From NCBI RefSeq assembly GCF_019931195.1, contig NZ_JAIOUO010000008.1:62001-126000 (forward strand): 64,000 bases of DNA, written 5' to 3'. Shown piece after piece: positions 50,339 through 59,558 of this stretch. The stretch is from Marinobacter sp. F4216 (lineage in GTDB: Bacteria; Pseudomonadota; Gammaproteobacteria; Pseudomonadales; Oleiphilaceae). Position 1 is the first letter of the stretch. Each line of letters begins with the position of its first letter. Position numbers and translations under genes: made by a program. The notes under the pieces are model-generated. The model had not been told where the DNA came from and did not search any database. It worked only from the letters and a program-made list of their open reading frames with translations.

Positions 50339-51262
50339 CTATCTGACCTGGGTCAGCCAGCCGCTGTGCTCTGGCAGCTTGCCTTTAACAGCATCGAAGT
50401 ACATAGCCTGCAACTTCTCAGTCACGGGACCACGCTTGCCAGCGCCAATGACGCGACCGTCCAGTTCACGGATAGGCAAGACTTCTGCCGCAGTGCCGGT
50501 AAAGAAGGCTTCCTCAGCGATGTAGACTTCATCACGCGTGATACGGCGCTCTTTCACCGGAATGTTCAGTTCGCGGGCAAAGTCCAGAATGGTCTGCCGG
50601 GTAATCCCCTCCAGGCAGGAGGTCAGTTCCGGCGTGTGCATCACGCCATCACGGATGATAAAGATATTTTCCCCTGAACCCTCCGCAACGTAACCCTCAT
50701 TATCCAGCAATAATGCTTCTTCACAGCCACTGGCGATGGCTTCGTTCAGCGCAAGCATGGAATTGATGTAGTTTCCGTTGGCCTTGGCCTTACACATGGT
50801 GATGTTGACATGGTGTCGGGTGTAGGAAGATGTCCGCACCTTGATCCCCATCTCCTTGGCTTCCGGCGACATGTAGGAGGGCCAGCTCCAGGCCGCAACC
50901 ATCACGTGCACCTTGAGGTTGTCCGCCCGCAGACCCATGCCCTCAGAACCGTAGAACACCATTGGACGCAGGTAAGCTTCATCCAGGTTGTTTTCTCGGA
51001 CTGCGGCACGTTGCGCTTCGTTCAACTCATCCTTGCTGAACGGAATCTCCATGTTCAGGATATGAGCGGAGCGGAACAACCGATCGGTGTGTTCCTTCAA
51101 ACGAAAAATGGCAGGGCCGTTCGCGGTATGGTAGGCACGCACACCCTCAAAACAGCCCAGGCCATAATGCAGAGTGTGAGTCAGCACATGGGTTTTGGCT
51201 TCTCGCCAGGGAACCATTTCACCATCCAGCCAGATCAGGCCATCGCGATCAGCCATTGACAT
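50339..51262 (-). CDS. ilvE: Branched-chain amino acid aminotransferase
   Basis: PLP enzyme for the last step of Leu, Ile and Val synthesis. It has 307 residues. The PLP lysine is Lys160 in CKAKANGNY. Class IV motifs are THTLHYGLGCFEGVRAY near the start, GSGENIFIIRDG and AFFTGTAAEVLPI. GGAG lies eight bases upstream of the ATG at 51262. In many gammaproteobacteria ilvE lies next to glnE, as here. Confidence 0.97.
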   Translation of the reverse strand: MSMADRDGLIWLDGEMVPWREAKTHVLTHTLHYGLGCFEGVRAYHTANGPAIFRLKEHTDRLFRSAHILNMEIPFSKDELNEAQRAAVRENNLDEAYLRPMVFYGSEGMGLRADNLKVHVMVAAWSWPSYMSPEAKEMGIKVRTSSYTRHHVNITMCKAKANGNYINSMLALNEAIASGCEEALLLDNEGYVAEGSGENIFIIRDGVMHTPELTSCLEGITRQTILDFARELNIPVKERRITRDEVYIAEEAFFTGTAAEVLPIRELDGRVIGAGKRGPVTEKLQAMYFDAVKGKLPEHSGWLTQVR

Positions 51263-51342
51263 TCTTTGTTGCTCCTAACAGTCCGTTTTCGTGGGGAAAT
51301 GGCATTCTAGCAGGAAATTTGACAAGAAAAATACACACGATT

Positions 51343-54246
51343 CTACCCACCCATCACCCGCTTCCAGACCGAGATCACATACTCGCGCTCCGCCTCGAAC
51401 GCATCCCCTTCCACCTTGCTACTGAGGTTCTGGAGCGCTCGCCGATGTATGGTTGATCGGAGCGCAATGAACACGTCACGCAGCTTTTCCGCATCCTCAA
51501 CAGGCAATATCCCAACCTGCCCCAACGCCTCCATTTGACGTATGTTGTCGGACCAGCGGGTCAATTCCGGGTGGTCCGCGCTGTGGGTCAGCATCAGGTA
51601 CTGAACCATGAACTCGATATCCACCAGACCGCCCGGGTCATGCTTGATATGAAAGACCTGGTTCCGGTTTCCGTCGGGAGTGGCGAGACTCGCCCGCATT
51701 TTCTCTCGCATCTCTACTACTTCTTGCCGGAGCCCCTCCGCATCCCGACGCTGGCAGAGTATCCGATGGCGAATATCCTCAAAACCCGAGAGCGTGTTTG
51801 CGCAACCCGCAACCCCCCGCGCCCTTGCCAGAGCCTGATGTTCCCAGGTCCAGGCGTCTTTCTCCTGGTAGCGCTCGAACGCCGATAACGTACTGACCAG
51901 CAAACCGGAATTCCCCGAGGGGCGAAGGCGCATGTCGACCTCATAAAGCTGCCCGGAGGGTGTCTGGGTATTGAGAATATGTACAATGCGCTGGCCCAGC
52001 CGGGTATAGAAAACCGCGTTATCTATCGGTTTGTCGCCATCGGTGGACAGTTCGGCGTCGGCCGTATGGACAAACACCAGGTCCAGGTCCGACGAATACC
52101 CCAGCTCAATTCCCCCCAATTTGCCATACCCGATCACCGCGAAGTCTGTTTCGGGTGGCGCACCATCCGAACGCCCCGGATACCCGTGGCGACTCACCAG
52201 ATTGGCAAAGGCCACATCCACCACATGATCCAGCACCACCTCCGCTATCCAGGTCAGATAGTCACTGACCTTCATGAGCGGTAACGTGCCCTTCAATTCC
52301 GCGGCCGCCACCCGCAGCACGTGCGCCTTCTTGAAATGACGCAGGGATTCCATCTGCTCTTCGAGATCTTCAAACGGAATCCGCAGCATCTGCTGGCGAA
52401 GATCATCCTCAAGTTCCGCCTTGGCGGGCGGGTAATAGAGGCTTTCGGCGTTGAGCAACTCATCCAACAGCAAAGGGGTATCGGCCAGTTGCCTGGCGAT
52501 CCAGGGGCTATCGCTGCAGAGCTTGACCAGCTGGGTTCTAGCCCCCGGATTCTCCAGCAGCAGAACCAGATAAGCGGTTCGCCGAAGCACGGCCTCCACC
52601 AGCTGGAGCACCCGTGACAGGGTCTCAGAGGGATTTTCCACCTGCGTCAGCGCTTCCAGCAGTACTGGCATGAACTGGTTCAGCCGTCGCCGCGCCTGAG
52701 TCTGCATGGTCTGGACGGTTCGGTTCTGCTTTAATTCTTTCAGCAGCCGATAGCTATCCTCCGCATCCTCGAAATCGTGGCTTCGAAGCCAGCCAACCGA
52801 TGACGCCTGATCCAACTCCGACAGCCACAATGCATACCACTCTTCGGCAACCATGCCGCTACCGGCCTGGTCATCGTCATCACTGGCGATGATATTGGCA
52901 AAATGGCGAGCAACGTTCTTTCGGTGAAGATCGAGCTCGGACAAGCAGTCAGCCCAGTCCTCGAACCCCATAATCAGCGCCACTCGGGCTCGTGAAAGAT
53001 CGTCCTCAGGCAGAAGCTGGGTTTGCCGGTCCTCCATCCCCTGCAGAGCATGCTCCAGATTGCGCAGGAACACATAGGCCTCCCGGAGCTCCGCCACCAC
53101 CGTTACCGGCAGCAATTCCAGGGCTTCCAGCTCCCCGAGGATCACCAGCAATGACCGCTGTTGCAGTTCACGATCTCGTCCGCCGCGAATCAGCTGGAAC
53201 GCCTGCACCACAAACTCGATTTCCCGGATACCGCCACTGCCCAGCTTGATGTTATTTTCCATGCCCTTGCGCCTGACTTCCCGGCTGATCATCGCTTTCA
53301 TGTTGCGCAAGGACTCAAAGGCACTGAAATCAATGTATTTCCGATACACGAACGGTCGCAGGCTGCGCATCAGAACCTGCCCTGCGCGCTGGTCTCCCGC
53401 CACCACACGGGCCTTGACCATGGCGTAGCGCTCCCAGTCCCGGCCCTGATCCTGATAGTAGGCTTCCAGGGCGGCAAAGCTCAAAGCCAACGCGCCACTC
53501 TGGCCATAGGGGCGCAGGCGCATGTCCACCCGGAACACGAAGCCATCAGCGGTGATCTGGTCCAGCGCCTGTATCAGGCGCTGACCAAGCCGGATAAAAA
53601 AGGTCTGATTATCCAGGGCACGGCGCCCATCCCGGGTTTCACCAGCACTGGGAAAGGCAAAGATCAGATCGATATCGGAGGAAACATTCAACTCGCCGCC
53701 ACCGAGCTTGCCCATACCCAGAACAACCATCTTCTGGGGCGCCTCCTTTCCGGAGACCGGGTCAATACCCCAGGGAGTTCCGAATTGCTCGCACGAGTCA
53801 CCGTATAACCACTCCAGCGCCCCCTCGATGCACACATCGGCAAAGGCACTGGCCGCAGCCACTGTTTCGGACAGATCTGCCCACCGCATCAGGTCTCTCC
53901 AGATGATCCGGAACTGGGCTTCCCGCCGGAATCGTCGGAGCGCGACCTGCAAAGATGCCTCGTCTGTTACGTGTGTCAGATAGTCTTGCCAACGATGGTT
54001 CAGGAATTCTGGCGTTGTAGGTTGCGAAAGCCCCCGAATATTCAGACATTCACGGATGTGATCGGGAGAGCGCTCCAGAACCTGCCGGAGAAATGGACTA
54101 CGAGACAAGGCATCGGCAACCACCTCCGCCGTCAGATCATCGACCGCTGTCAGCCACGCCGGGCAACCATCCGGAAACACCGTGTTCCAGCTGCGGGCAA
54201 CATCGTCCGCCAACACGGGCGGAAGGGAGCTCCAAGGACTGGACAT
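51343..54246 (-). CDS. glnE: Bifunctional glutamine synthetase adenylyltransferase
   Basis: Adenylylates and deadenylylates glutamine synthetase at a tyrosine in response to PII. The protein has 967 residues from the ATG at 54246; the frame extends to 54381 without family sequence. The two nucleotidyltransferase halves are recognisable by GMGKLGGGELNVSSDIDLIF (N-terminal deadenylylase) and GYGKLGGIELGYSSDLDLVF (C-terminal adenylylase). Its target, glnA with Tyr396, is in this window at 61895. Confidence 0.97.
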   Translation of the reverse strand: MSSPWSSLPPVLADDVARSWNTVFPDGCPAWLTAVDDLTAEVVADALSRSPFLRQVLERSPDHIRECLNIRGLSQPTTPEFLNHRWQDYLTHVTDEASLQVALRRFRREAQFRIIWRDLMRWADLSETVAAASAFADVCIEGALEWLYGDSCEQFGTPWGIDPVSGKEAPQKMVVLGMGKLGGGELNVSSDIDLIFAFPSAGETRDGRRALDNQTFFIRLGQRLIQALDQITADGFVFRVDMRLRPYGQSGALALSFAALEAYYQDQGRDWERYAMVKARVVAGDQRAGQVLMRSLRPFVYRKYIDFSAFESLRNMKAMISREVRRKGMENNIKLGSGGIREIEFVVQAFQLIRGGRDRELQQRSLLVILGELEALELLPVTVVAELREAYVFLRNLEHALQGMEDRQTQLLPEDDLSRARVALIMGFEDWADCLSELDLHRKNVARHFANIIASDDDDQAGSGMVAEEWYALWLSELDQASSVGWLRSHDFEDAEDSYRLLKELKQNRTVQTMQTQARRRLNQFMPVLLEALTQVENPSETLSRVLQLVEAVLRRTAYLVLLLENPGARTQLVKLCSDSPWIARQLADTPLLLDELLNAESLYYPPAKAELEDDLRQQMLRIPFEDLEEQMESLRHFKKAHVLRVAAAELKGTLPLMKVSDYLTWIAEVVLDHVVDVAFANLVSRHGYPGRSDGAPPETDFAVIGYGKLGGIELGYSSDLDLVFVHTADAELSTDGDKPIDNAVFYTRLGQRIVHILNTQTPSGQLYEVDMRLRPSGNSGLLVSTLSAFERYQEKDAWTWEHQALARARGVAGCANTLSGFEDIRHRILCQRRDAEGLRQEVVEMREKMRASLATPDGNRNQVFHIKHDPGGLVDIEFMVQYLMLTHSADHPELTRWSDNIRQMEALGQVGILPVEDAEKLRDVFIALRSTIHRRALQNLSSKVEGDAFEAEREYVISVWKRVMGG

Positions 54247-54325
54247 AAGGCAAACCCCTGTTTCTCTGTTATATTTCCGGTACTGTATAACGAATGCCAC
54301 CCCGACTGAACAGGCTCCAGAACGG

Positions 54326-55474
54326 ATGCAGAGAAACCGACGCCCCCTCAATCCGGAACACCAACAGACCCACCTGCCCATGGGCAGTATGATTCAGAAA
54401 CGGATGAAACGGCTGTTCCTGATCCTGAGCGGGATGCTCGCCCTTCAGATATTGGTGATCTGGACGTTCGAGGATCTGAATCTGTTCGAGTCAGTTTGGA
54501 TCACCATGACCACGGTATCCACTGTTGGCTACGGCGATTTCGCACCGCAAACCCTGATAGGACGAATCAGCACCATCGTGGTGATGTTTGTTGGCGCCAT
54601 CACGCTGCTTACACTGATCGTCAGTGACTTTATCGAATACCGTTTTTATCGTCGGGAACGCATTCTTACCGGGAGATGGGTATACAAAATGAACGACCAC
54701 ATCGTAATCATCAACACCCCTCAGACGGGCGGAGAACAGTACTTTCTACGCTTCGCCTCCCAGGTTCGCTCGGTACCTGGCTACACCTCCATTCCCATCA
54801 TGCTCCTGACGCGCCAGTTTCCCGAGGGCCTGCCACCGGAACTCAGGGACGTGGGGCTGGTTCACTACCATGGTTCCGGTTTCGATCCAGAGGCCCTCAA
54901 GGCCGTCCATGCCGGCAGTGCCCGGCACATTGTGGTGCTTGCCGCCGATGAATCCGATGCTTACTCCGACAGCCTTACCTTCGACATTGCCCACCGGCTA
55001 TGCGAACTCAACCTTGGCAGCCGGACGACCATTGAATGCGTCAGCGACGCAAACCGGCCCCGTTTCGAAAACCTGGGAATACGAACGGTGATCCGCCCGG
55101 TTCGGACCTACCCGGAAATCATGGTGCGATCGGTGGTCGCACCCGGCTCCGAAAAGGTCTTGGAAGACCTGTTCAACTATGAGCATGACCATCCGCACCG
55201 CTATGAAATAACACTGGACGACCTGAATTGGGCAGATATTGTCAGCGCTCTGATTCGACACGGCATAGGTACTGCCCTCGCCTATATTGACCGTGATGAT
55301 CAGGTAATCTGTCACCCGGAGATCAATACGGAGATTGAGGGCAAGGGATTGATTGTTCTAGTTAAATCGAACCACACGCCCTCGGTGGAGGTGGTTAAAG
55401 AGGCGCTGGATCGCTATCGGGATTTCATAAACCGTTGGCACGAATTGCAGACAGCAAGCAAAAGCAAAGAGTAA
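54326..55474 (+). CDS. Two-TM potassium channel with RCK domain
   Basis: Two-helix ion channel of about 383 residues. The first helix (about 26-45 from this start, LFLILSGMLALQILVIW) leads to a pore loop with the selectivity filter TVGYGDF, then the second helix (STIVVMFVGAITLLTLIVS). A cytoplasmic RCK_N domain follows (DHIVIINTPQTGGEQYFLRF, HIVVLAADESDAYS). The start is uncertain: ATG 54326 lies before ATG 54380 and 54389, and the frame is open to 54182. Divergent from glnE. Role in K+ uptake or turgor is family knowledge. Confidence 0.88.
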   Translation: MQRNRRPLNPEHQQTHLPMGSMIQKRMKRLFLILSGMLALQILVIWTFEDLNLFESVWITMTTVSTVGYGDFAPQTLIGRISTIVVMFVGAITLLTLIVSDFIEYRFYRRERILTGRWVYKMNDHIVIINTPQTGGEQYFLRFASQVRSVPGYTSIPIMLLTRQFPEGLPPELRDVGLVHYHGSGFDPEALKAVHAGSARHIVVLAADESDAYSDSLTFDIAHRLCELNLGSRTTIECVSDANRPRFENLGIRTVIRPVRTYPEIMVRSVVAPGSEKVLEDLFNYEHDHPHRYEITLDDLNWADIVSALIRHGIGTALAYIDRDDQVICHPEINTEIEGKGLIVLVKSNHTPSVEVVKEALDRYRDFINRWHELQTASKSKE

Positions 55475-55509
55475 CCCCCCTAGGGGACACACTCCATTGC
55501 CAGGAGCGC

Positions 55510-56349
55510 TTACGAGCGCAACAAAGCCACTTGCAAAGGCCCCAGTGACGGAATTCGCTCAGGAATAGGGTCAGCCTGGAACTGCTCGAATACCTTCGCT
55601 GCATCGGACGATCCGACAAGCGCTGATGCTCCCTCAAGCTCCACCACAGCCTCATCGAACTCAGAGGTTTTCTCGCCCGTCAGCCAGAGCGTACTGATTC
55701 CATGGAACAACCGGGCAACAGCATCGGATTCCCGTGGCAATGGCTCAGGCCGATGGATTCCCGCCAGGTAATAGCCTTGCTCTGCTTTGCTGATCAAGTT
55801 GATGAAAAATGGCACCTGTTCCGCCAGCTTTCCGACCCAGTGGAGCAGACGTTTTTCGTCACCGGATTTGAGTTCAAATTCCACCTCGCATAACGGCAAC
55901 GCGTCGGAACCAGACGTGATTTCGCCGATATCAACGGCACACTCGATCACTGCAGCACCGTCATCCAGCATCACGATCCGGCGCTCGAAGTTGGTTTCAA
56001 AAATAGGCTTTAAGGCAGTTAGATCGATATCGGAGGCCAAAGGCGTCTCCCCCAGCAAATCGAAATCCAGAGATGGCCCCGGAACCGGCCACTCCCATTC
56101 CTGCCTCCGGTGCGCGCCATCAACAAAGTCGCCCTGGGTTTTCAGGGTTTGGATATACCGGTCACCCGCCTGGCGGATACGCAACGCAGCACGGCGACGA
56201 TTCAGCTCCGCTGCCGGGGTATCAAAATAAGTATTAATAAGGCTTTTGGTGGGGCCCGCAGACGCTTCGGGCAGGGAAGAAAGCCAGCGATAGGCATCTT
56301 CGGCGGAGGAAGGGTCCAAGGTCAGTTTGATTTCCAGTTCCTGAGGCAT
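55510..56349 (-). CDS. CYTH-domain triphosphatase, YgiF-like
   Basis: 279-residue protein with an N-terminal CYTH (triphosphate tunnel) domain, about 1-200. The signature E-x-E-x-K is in QELEIKL at the start, and basic and acidic tunnel residues follow (NTYFDTP, AALRIRQAG, VEFELKSGD). E. coli YgiF, an inorganic triphosphatase next to glnE, is longer because of a CHAD domain; here the C-terminal part is only about 80 residues. Proximity to glnE supports the same family. Confidence 0.85.
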   Translation of the reverse strand: MPQELEIKLTLDPSSAEDAYRWLSSLPEASAGPTKSLINTYFDTPAAELNRRRAALRIRQAGDRYIQTLKTQGDFVDGAHRRQEWEWPVPGPSLDFDLLGETPLASDIDLTALKPIFETNFERRIVMLDDGAAVIECAVDIGEITSGSDALPLCEVEFELKSGDEKRLLHWVGKLAEQVPFFINLISKAEQGYYLAGIHRPEPLPRESDAVARLFHGISTLWLTGEKTSEFDEAVVELEGASALVGSSDAAKVFEQFQADPIPERIPSLGPLQVALLRS

Positions 56350-56397
56350 GGTTTTCGCTCACAGCAATAACAATGCCGCCAGCATACACACCCCAAT

Positions 56398-56424
56398 AAA
56401 AAACGGCGACCCGAGGGTCGCCGT
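56398..56424 (-). terminator. Terminator of the porin gene
   Basis: ACGGCGACCC and GGGTCGCCGT form a perfect 10-bp stem with a GA loop. On the minus strand a T-run follows, 38 bases after the porin stop. Confidence 0.88.
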
Positions 56425-56461
56425 CTTCTTCAACTACTTTTAAATCAGGCTAAAGGCCAGA

Positions 56462-57415
56462 TCAGAAGTAGTAAACCGCACCAACGGCTGCAACGGAAGC
56501 TTCGCTTTCGTCAGCAACACCGAAGGAACCGTCATCACCGCCCAGCAGGTAGCCTTCAGCGTAAACGTACATGTGGTCAGATACGTTGTGCAGAGCCTGC
56601 AGGATAACGGTGTCCAGCTCGTCGCCAGCTTCGTTGTCCTGAACCTGGTAAGACAGGGCGAACTGGTTGGCACCCAGGCCGTAAACACCCATGATGCCAT
56701 AGATGTCGGCGACGTCTTTACGAGTCTGGTATTCACCGATGATGCTCAGGTTGCCAGCGTTGAAAGTACCGGTCAGACCGTAAGTGTTTTCGTTGTTGTC
56801 GCTCTGACCACCGTCGTTGCTGTCCATAGCGAAAGCTACAGTCAGGGCATCAACAGAGTAAGTAGCGGCCAACTGGTACGGGAAGGACTTATCAGTTCCG
56901 CCCTTGGCGTCGTTCTCACCGTTAACCTGAACAGCAGCACCTACAGTCAGGCCACCGAAAGACGGAGTTTCGTACTGGATCAGGTCGCCTTCGCCAGTGT
57001 CGCCCAGAGTGAAGATGTTGGAACCAACTTCGTGGAAGTTACCGATCAGAACAGCGGCGCGCTCGTAAGTGGAGTCGTCAGAACCAACCCAAACCTTACC
57101 GAAGTCGCCCTGAGCACCGATGTAGGCTTCGTCCAGGCCAGCAACACCGTTGCTGCCAGCTTTGTCGTCAGCGCCGATACGCTCCAGCTCCAGCTTGTAG
57201 AAACCGGTTACGCCCGGAGCAATTTCGTGCTCGTGAGACAGGCCAATAGTAGTGCCGTTGTCGAAGTGCTCGAGGCCGCTTTCGCCGCCTTTAACATCGC
57301 TGTACGCCAGAGCGTACTGGATGTTACCGTAAACGGTCGGCATGTGAGCGTCGGCAAGCGCAGCGCCAGAGAAAGTTGCGGCTGCAACAGCTGATGCGAT
57401 GAGCGTTTTTTTCAT
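56462..57415 (-). CDS. Outer-membrane porin (Porin_4 type)
   Basis: Gram-negative beta-barrel porin of 317 residues. A signal peptide (MKKTLIASAVAAATFSGAALA, then DAHMPTVYGN) is followed by alternating beta strands, with a C-terminal aromatic ending (VAAVGAVYYF) as in outer-membrane proteins. Codon use is strongly biased to a small set, suggesting high expression. AAGGAAG lies seven bases upstream of the ATG. Substrate preference cannot be read. A Pho-box-like site lies upstream (57532-57549). Confidence 0.92.
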   Translation of the reverse strand: MKKTLIASAVAAATFSGAALADAHMPTVYGNIQYALAYSDVKGGESGLEHFDNGTTIGLSHEHEIAPGVTGFYKLELERIGADDKAGSNGVAGLDEAYIGAQGDFGKVWVGSDDSTYERAAVLIGNFHEVGSNIFTLGDTGEGDLIQYETPSFGGLTVGAAVQVNGENDAKGGTDKSFPYQLAATYSVDALTVAFAMDSNDGGQSDNNENTYGLTGTFNAGNLSIIGEYQTRKDVADIYGIMGVYGLGANQFALSYQVQDNEAGDELDTVILQALHNVSDHMYVYAEGYLLGGDDGSFGVADESEASVAAVGAVYYF

Positions 57416-57916
57416 TTTGCGTCTTCCTTTGTGAGTTAACTCAGGTTTTAGCGTTATAAAACGGGTTCGGATCCCGATTTTTTTTAGGCCTAACCAGAAA
57501 AACTGGTTGGACCCGATTCTGGATTACCCTTACGTCAGTTTCATGACAATCTGGGTAACTTTTTTTCTAGTTATGCAATCCGCATCATGCAGATCTTTAA
57601 AGCTCAATCACTTACGGGACCTTTTTAAAGCCCCGAATGATGAAACTGTTTTAATATACTGAACCCAATTTTGCAAATCATTGCGGGTGCATTTTTAGCT
57701 CGTTTCGCACCAGAAACGCAAGTGTTTATGCTTTCTGGCGCTCAACAGCCCTCCGCAAGAACGCAAACAATTACAGGGCCAACTCAAAAACTTTTCTTTC
57801 CTTTCAATAAGTTGAATCGCACAATCCGAAACAACCGAAATCACACGGGGTATAACCTACACTTTTACGCACCAAGAGGAAACACCGTCTCCTTACGCGC
57901 CCCTGATCTGTGCACC
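57416..57916. other. Upstream region of the porin gene
   Basis: These 501 bases carry the porin leader and promoter, and probably a divergent spacer to dtd. Seen: a small perfect hairpin (AACCAG, AAAAA, CTGGTT at 57492-57508), a Pho-box-like site, and an AT-rich part beyond 57550. No gene is apparent. Confidence 0.6.
57532..57549 (-). promoter_or_regulatory. Pho-box-like site upstream of the porin
   Basis: Minus strand TTGTCATGAAACTGACGT resembles two CTGTCAT-like repeats spaced by four AT-rich bases, as PhoB binds. It sits about 120 bases before the ATG. The repeats match 6 and 5 of 7 bases, so this is only suggestive. Confidence 0.3.
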
Positions 57917-58378
57917 TCACCCTCGCCCAGAAACAGGCGTTTCCAGCAAAAATGTAACCGGTCCGTCGTTCACCAGGCCCACTTTCATATCCGCACCGAA
58001 ACGCCCGACGCTCACGCGATCCCTTCCCAGCCCGTCGCGGGCCTGAGCCACGAAGTACTCGAACAGGTCATTGGCAATTGCGGGCGGGGCAGCGGAGGAA
58101 AAACTCGGACGGGTACCAGAGTTGGTATCGGCCGCAAGGGTAAACTGAGGAACCACAAGAAGGTCACCGCCGGTATCCAGAAGGCTTCGGTTCATTCGCC
58201 CCTGGTCATCCGGGAAGACACGGTATGACAGAATTTTCCGGCAAAGGTCGGCGGCAGTATCGGCGGAGTCTTCACGCTCAACGCCCAGAAGAAGCAGCAA
58301 GCCCTCACCACTGATGGCGATCTGCTCACCATCTACAGCAACACTCGCTTCTGATACTCGCTGGATAAGCCCTTTCAT
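57917..58378 (-). CDS. dtd: D-aminoacyl-tRNA deacylase
   Basis: Removes D-amino acids wrongly attached to tRNA. It has 153 residues. The substrate-binding second motif NDGPVTF is intact. The first motif, usually SQFTL, reads PQFTLAAD here, with Pro77 in place of Ser. The rest (MKGLIQRVSEASVAVDG, TRPSFSSAAPP) is standard. GAAAGGGCTT is near the start. Family assignment is firm. The prolyl iminopeptidase gene (58468) lies 89 bases upstream on the same strand. Confidence 0.95.
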   Translation of the reverse strand: MKGLIQRVSEASVAVDGEQIAISGEGLLLLLGVEREDSADTAADLCRKILSYRVFPDDQGRMNRSLLDTGGDLLVVPQFTLAADTNSGTRPSFSSAAPPAIANDLFEYFVAQARDGLGRDRVSVGRFGADMKVGLVNDGPVTFLLETPVSGRG

Positions 58379-58467
58379 TCACAACTCTGGATACAGCAAG
58401 GGTTTTGTTATTAGTCGGACGGGAGTCTATCGGGACCAGCGAGGAACCGCAACAGGAAAAGCGGTAA

Positions 58468-59430
58468 CTAACTGGCGCTTTGTTGTGATTTGCTCACCAC
58501 CTCCTCCACCCCCCGAATGAGAGCGTCGACGATCGCCGGTTCCGCTGCGGAATGACCAGCATCCCGGATAATCCGGAGCTCCGCTCCTGGCCAGGCTTTA
58601 CTCAGGGCAAAGGCGTTATCTACCGTGCACACCATGTCGTAGCGCCCATGGACAATAACGCCAGGTATATCCGCAAGCTTTCCTGCATCCCGCAGGATCT
58701 GGTCCGGTTCAAGGAAGGCTGCATTCATAAAGTAATGGCACTCGATACGTGCCAGTGCGATCGCCACATGGGGATGGCCAAAATGCTCAACAATACGGGG
58801 ATTCGGATGCAGGGTCGCGCAACGCCCCTCCCACACGGACCAGGCCTTGGCCGCCTGAATTTGTTCCAGTTCGTTACTGCTCGTCAGGCGCCGATAATAG
58901 GCAGACACCATATCAGATCGCTCGGACTGCGGAATCTGCGCTTCATACTCCTCCCAGTAATCGGGAAAAATCCGGCTGGCACCGGATTGGTAAAACCACT
59001 GAATATCCTCCGGACGACACAGAAAGATACCCCGCATCACCAACCCCAGCACACGGTCCGGGTGGGCCTGGGCGTATACCAGGCTCAGCGTAGAACCCCA
59101 ACTGCCACCAAAAAGTAACCAGCGCTCCACCCCCAGAAAGGCACGAACGGTTTCCATGTCGGCCACCAGCCGGTCAGTGCTATTCCCCTCCAACTCTGCC
59201 AATGGCGTGGACCGCCCAGCTCCACGCTGGTCCATCAGGATGATACGGAACCGTTCCGCATCGAAAAACCGGCGCTGGTAATCCTCACACCCACCCCCAG
59301 GCCCCCCATGAACCACAAGCACAGGGATACCATTCGGGTTACCGCTCTCTTCCACATAAAGCTCATGGGGTGGATCAACCGCCAGGGTATGATGGGCGTT
59401 AGGGGTGATTTCAGGATAGAGGGTCAGCAT
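58468..59430 (-). CDS. pip: Prolyl iminopeptidase
   Basis: Alpha/beta-hydrolase that cleaves N-terminal proline from peptides. It has 320 residues from the ATG at 59430, which has GGAAG eight bases upstream; the frame extends to 59475. The oxyanion loop is VVHGGPGGGCED. The catalytic Ser is in FGGSWGSTLSLVYAQAHP, the Asp in VHGRYDMVC, and the His in RDAGHSAAEP. Cytoplasmic, no signal peptide. It precedes dtd on the minus strand. Confidence 0.95.
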   Translation of the reverse strand: MLTLYPEITPNAHHTLAVDPPHELYVEESGNPNGIPVLVVHGGPGGGCEDYQRRFFDAERFRIILMDQRGAGRSTPLAELEGNSTDRLVADMETVRAFLGVERWLLFGGSWGSTLSLVYAQAHPDRVLGLVMRGIFLCRPEDIQWFYQSGASRIFPDYWEEYEAQIPQSERSDMVSAYYRRLTSSNELEQIQAAKAWSVWEGRCATLHPNPRIVEHFGHPHVAIALARIECHYFMNAAFLEPDQILRDAGKLADIPGVIVHGRYDMVCTVDNAFALSKAWPGAELRIIRDAGHSAAEPAIVDALIRGVEEVVSKSQQSAS

Positions 59431-59501
59431 GGCAACACTTCCGGCAACGAGTGTTCCCTGAGTGTAGTCAAGCACCTCACTGCAATGACATGAACCGCCA
59501 T

Positions 59502-59540
59502 AAAAAAACCGGGCACCACCTGTCAGGCGGGCCCGGTTTT
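59502..59540. terminator. Terminator between typA and pip
   Basis: CCGGGC and GCCCGG form a stem with an A-run before and a T-run after. On the minus strand it follows the typA stop and precedes pip. Confidence 0.8.
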
Positions 59541-59558
59541 ATCAGAGCTTCGGCAGGC

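Noticed and set aside
56573..57394. 273-codon plus-strand open frame opposite the porin
   Set aside because: Its residue pattern is the reverse of the porin codons, with runs of Val and Ser; no motif and no ribosome binding site.
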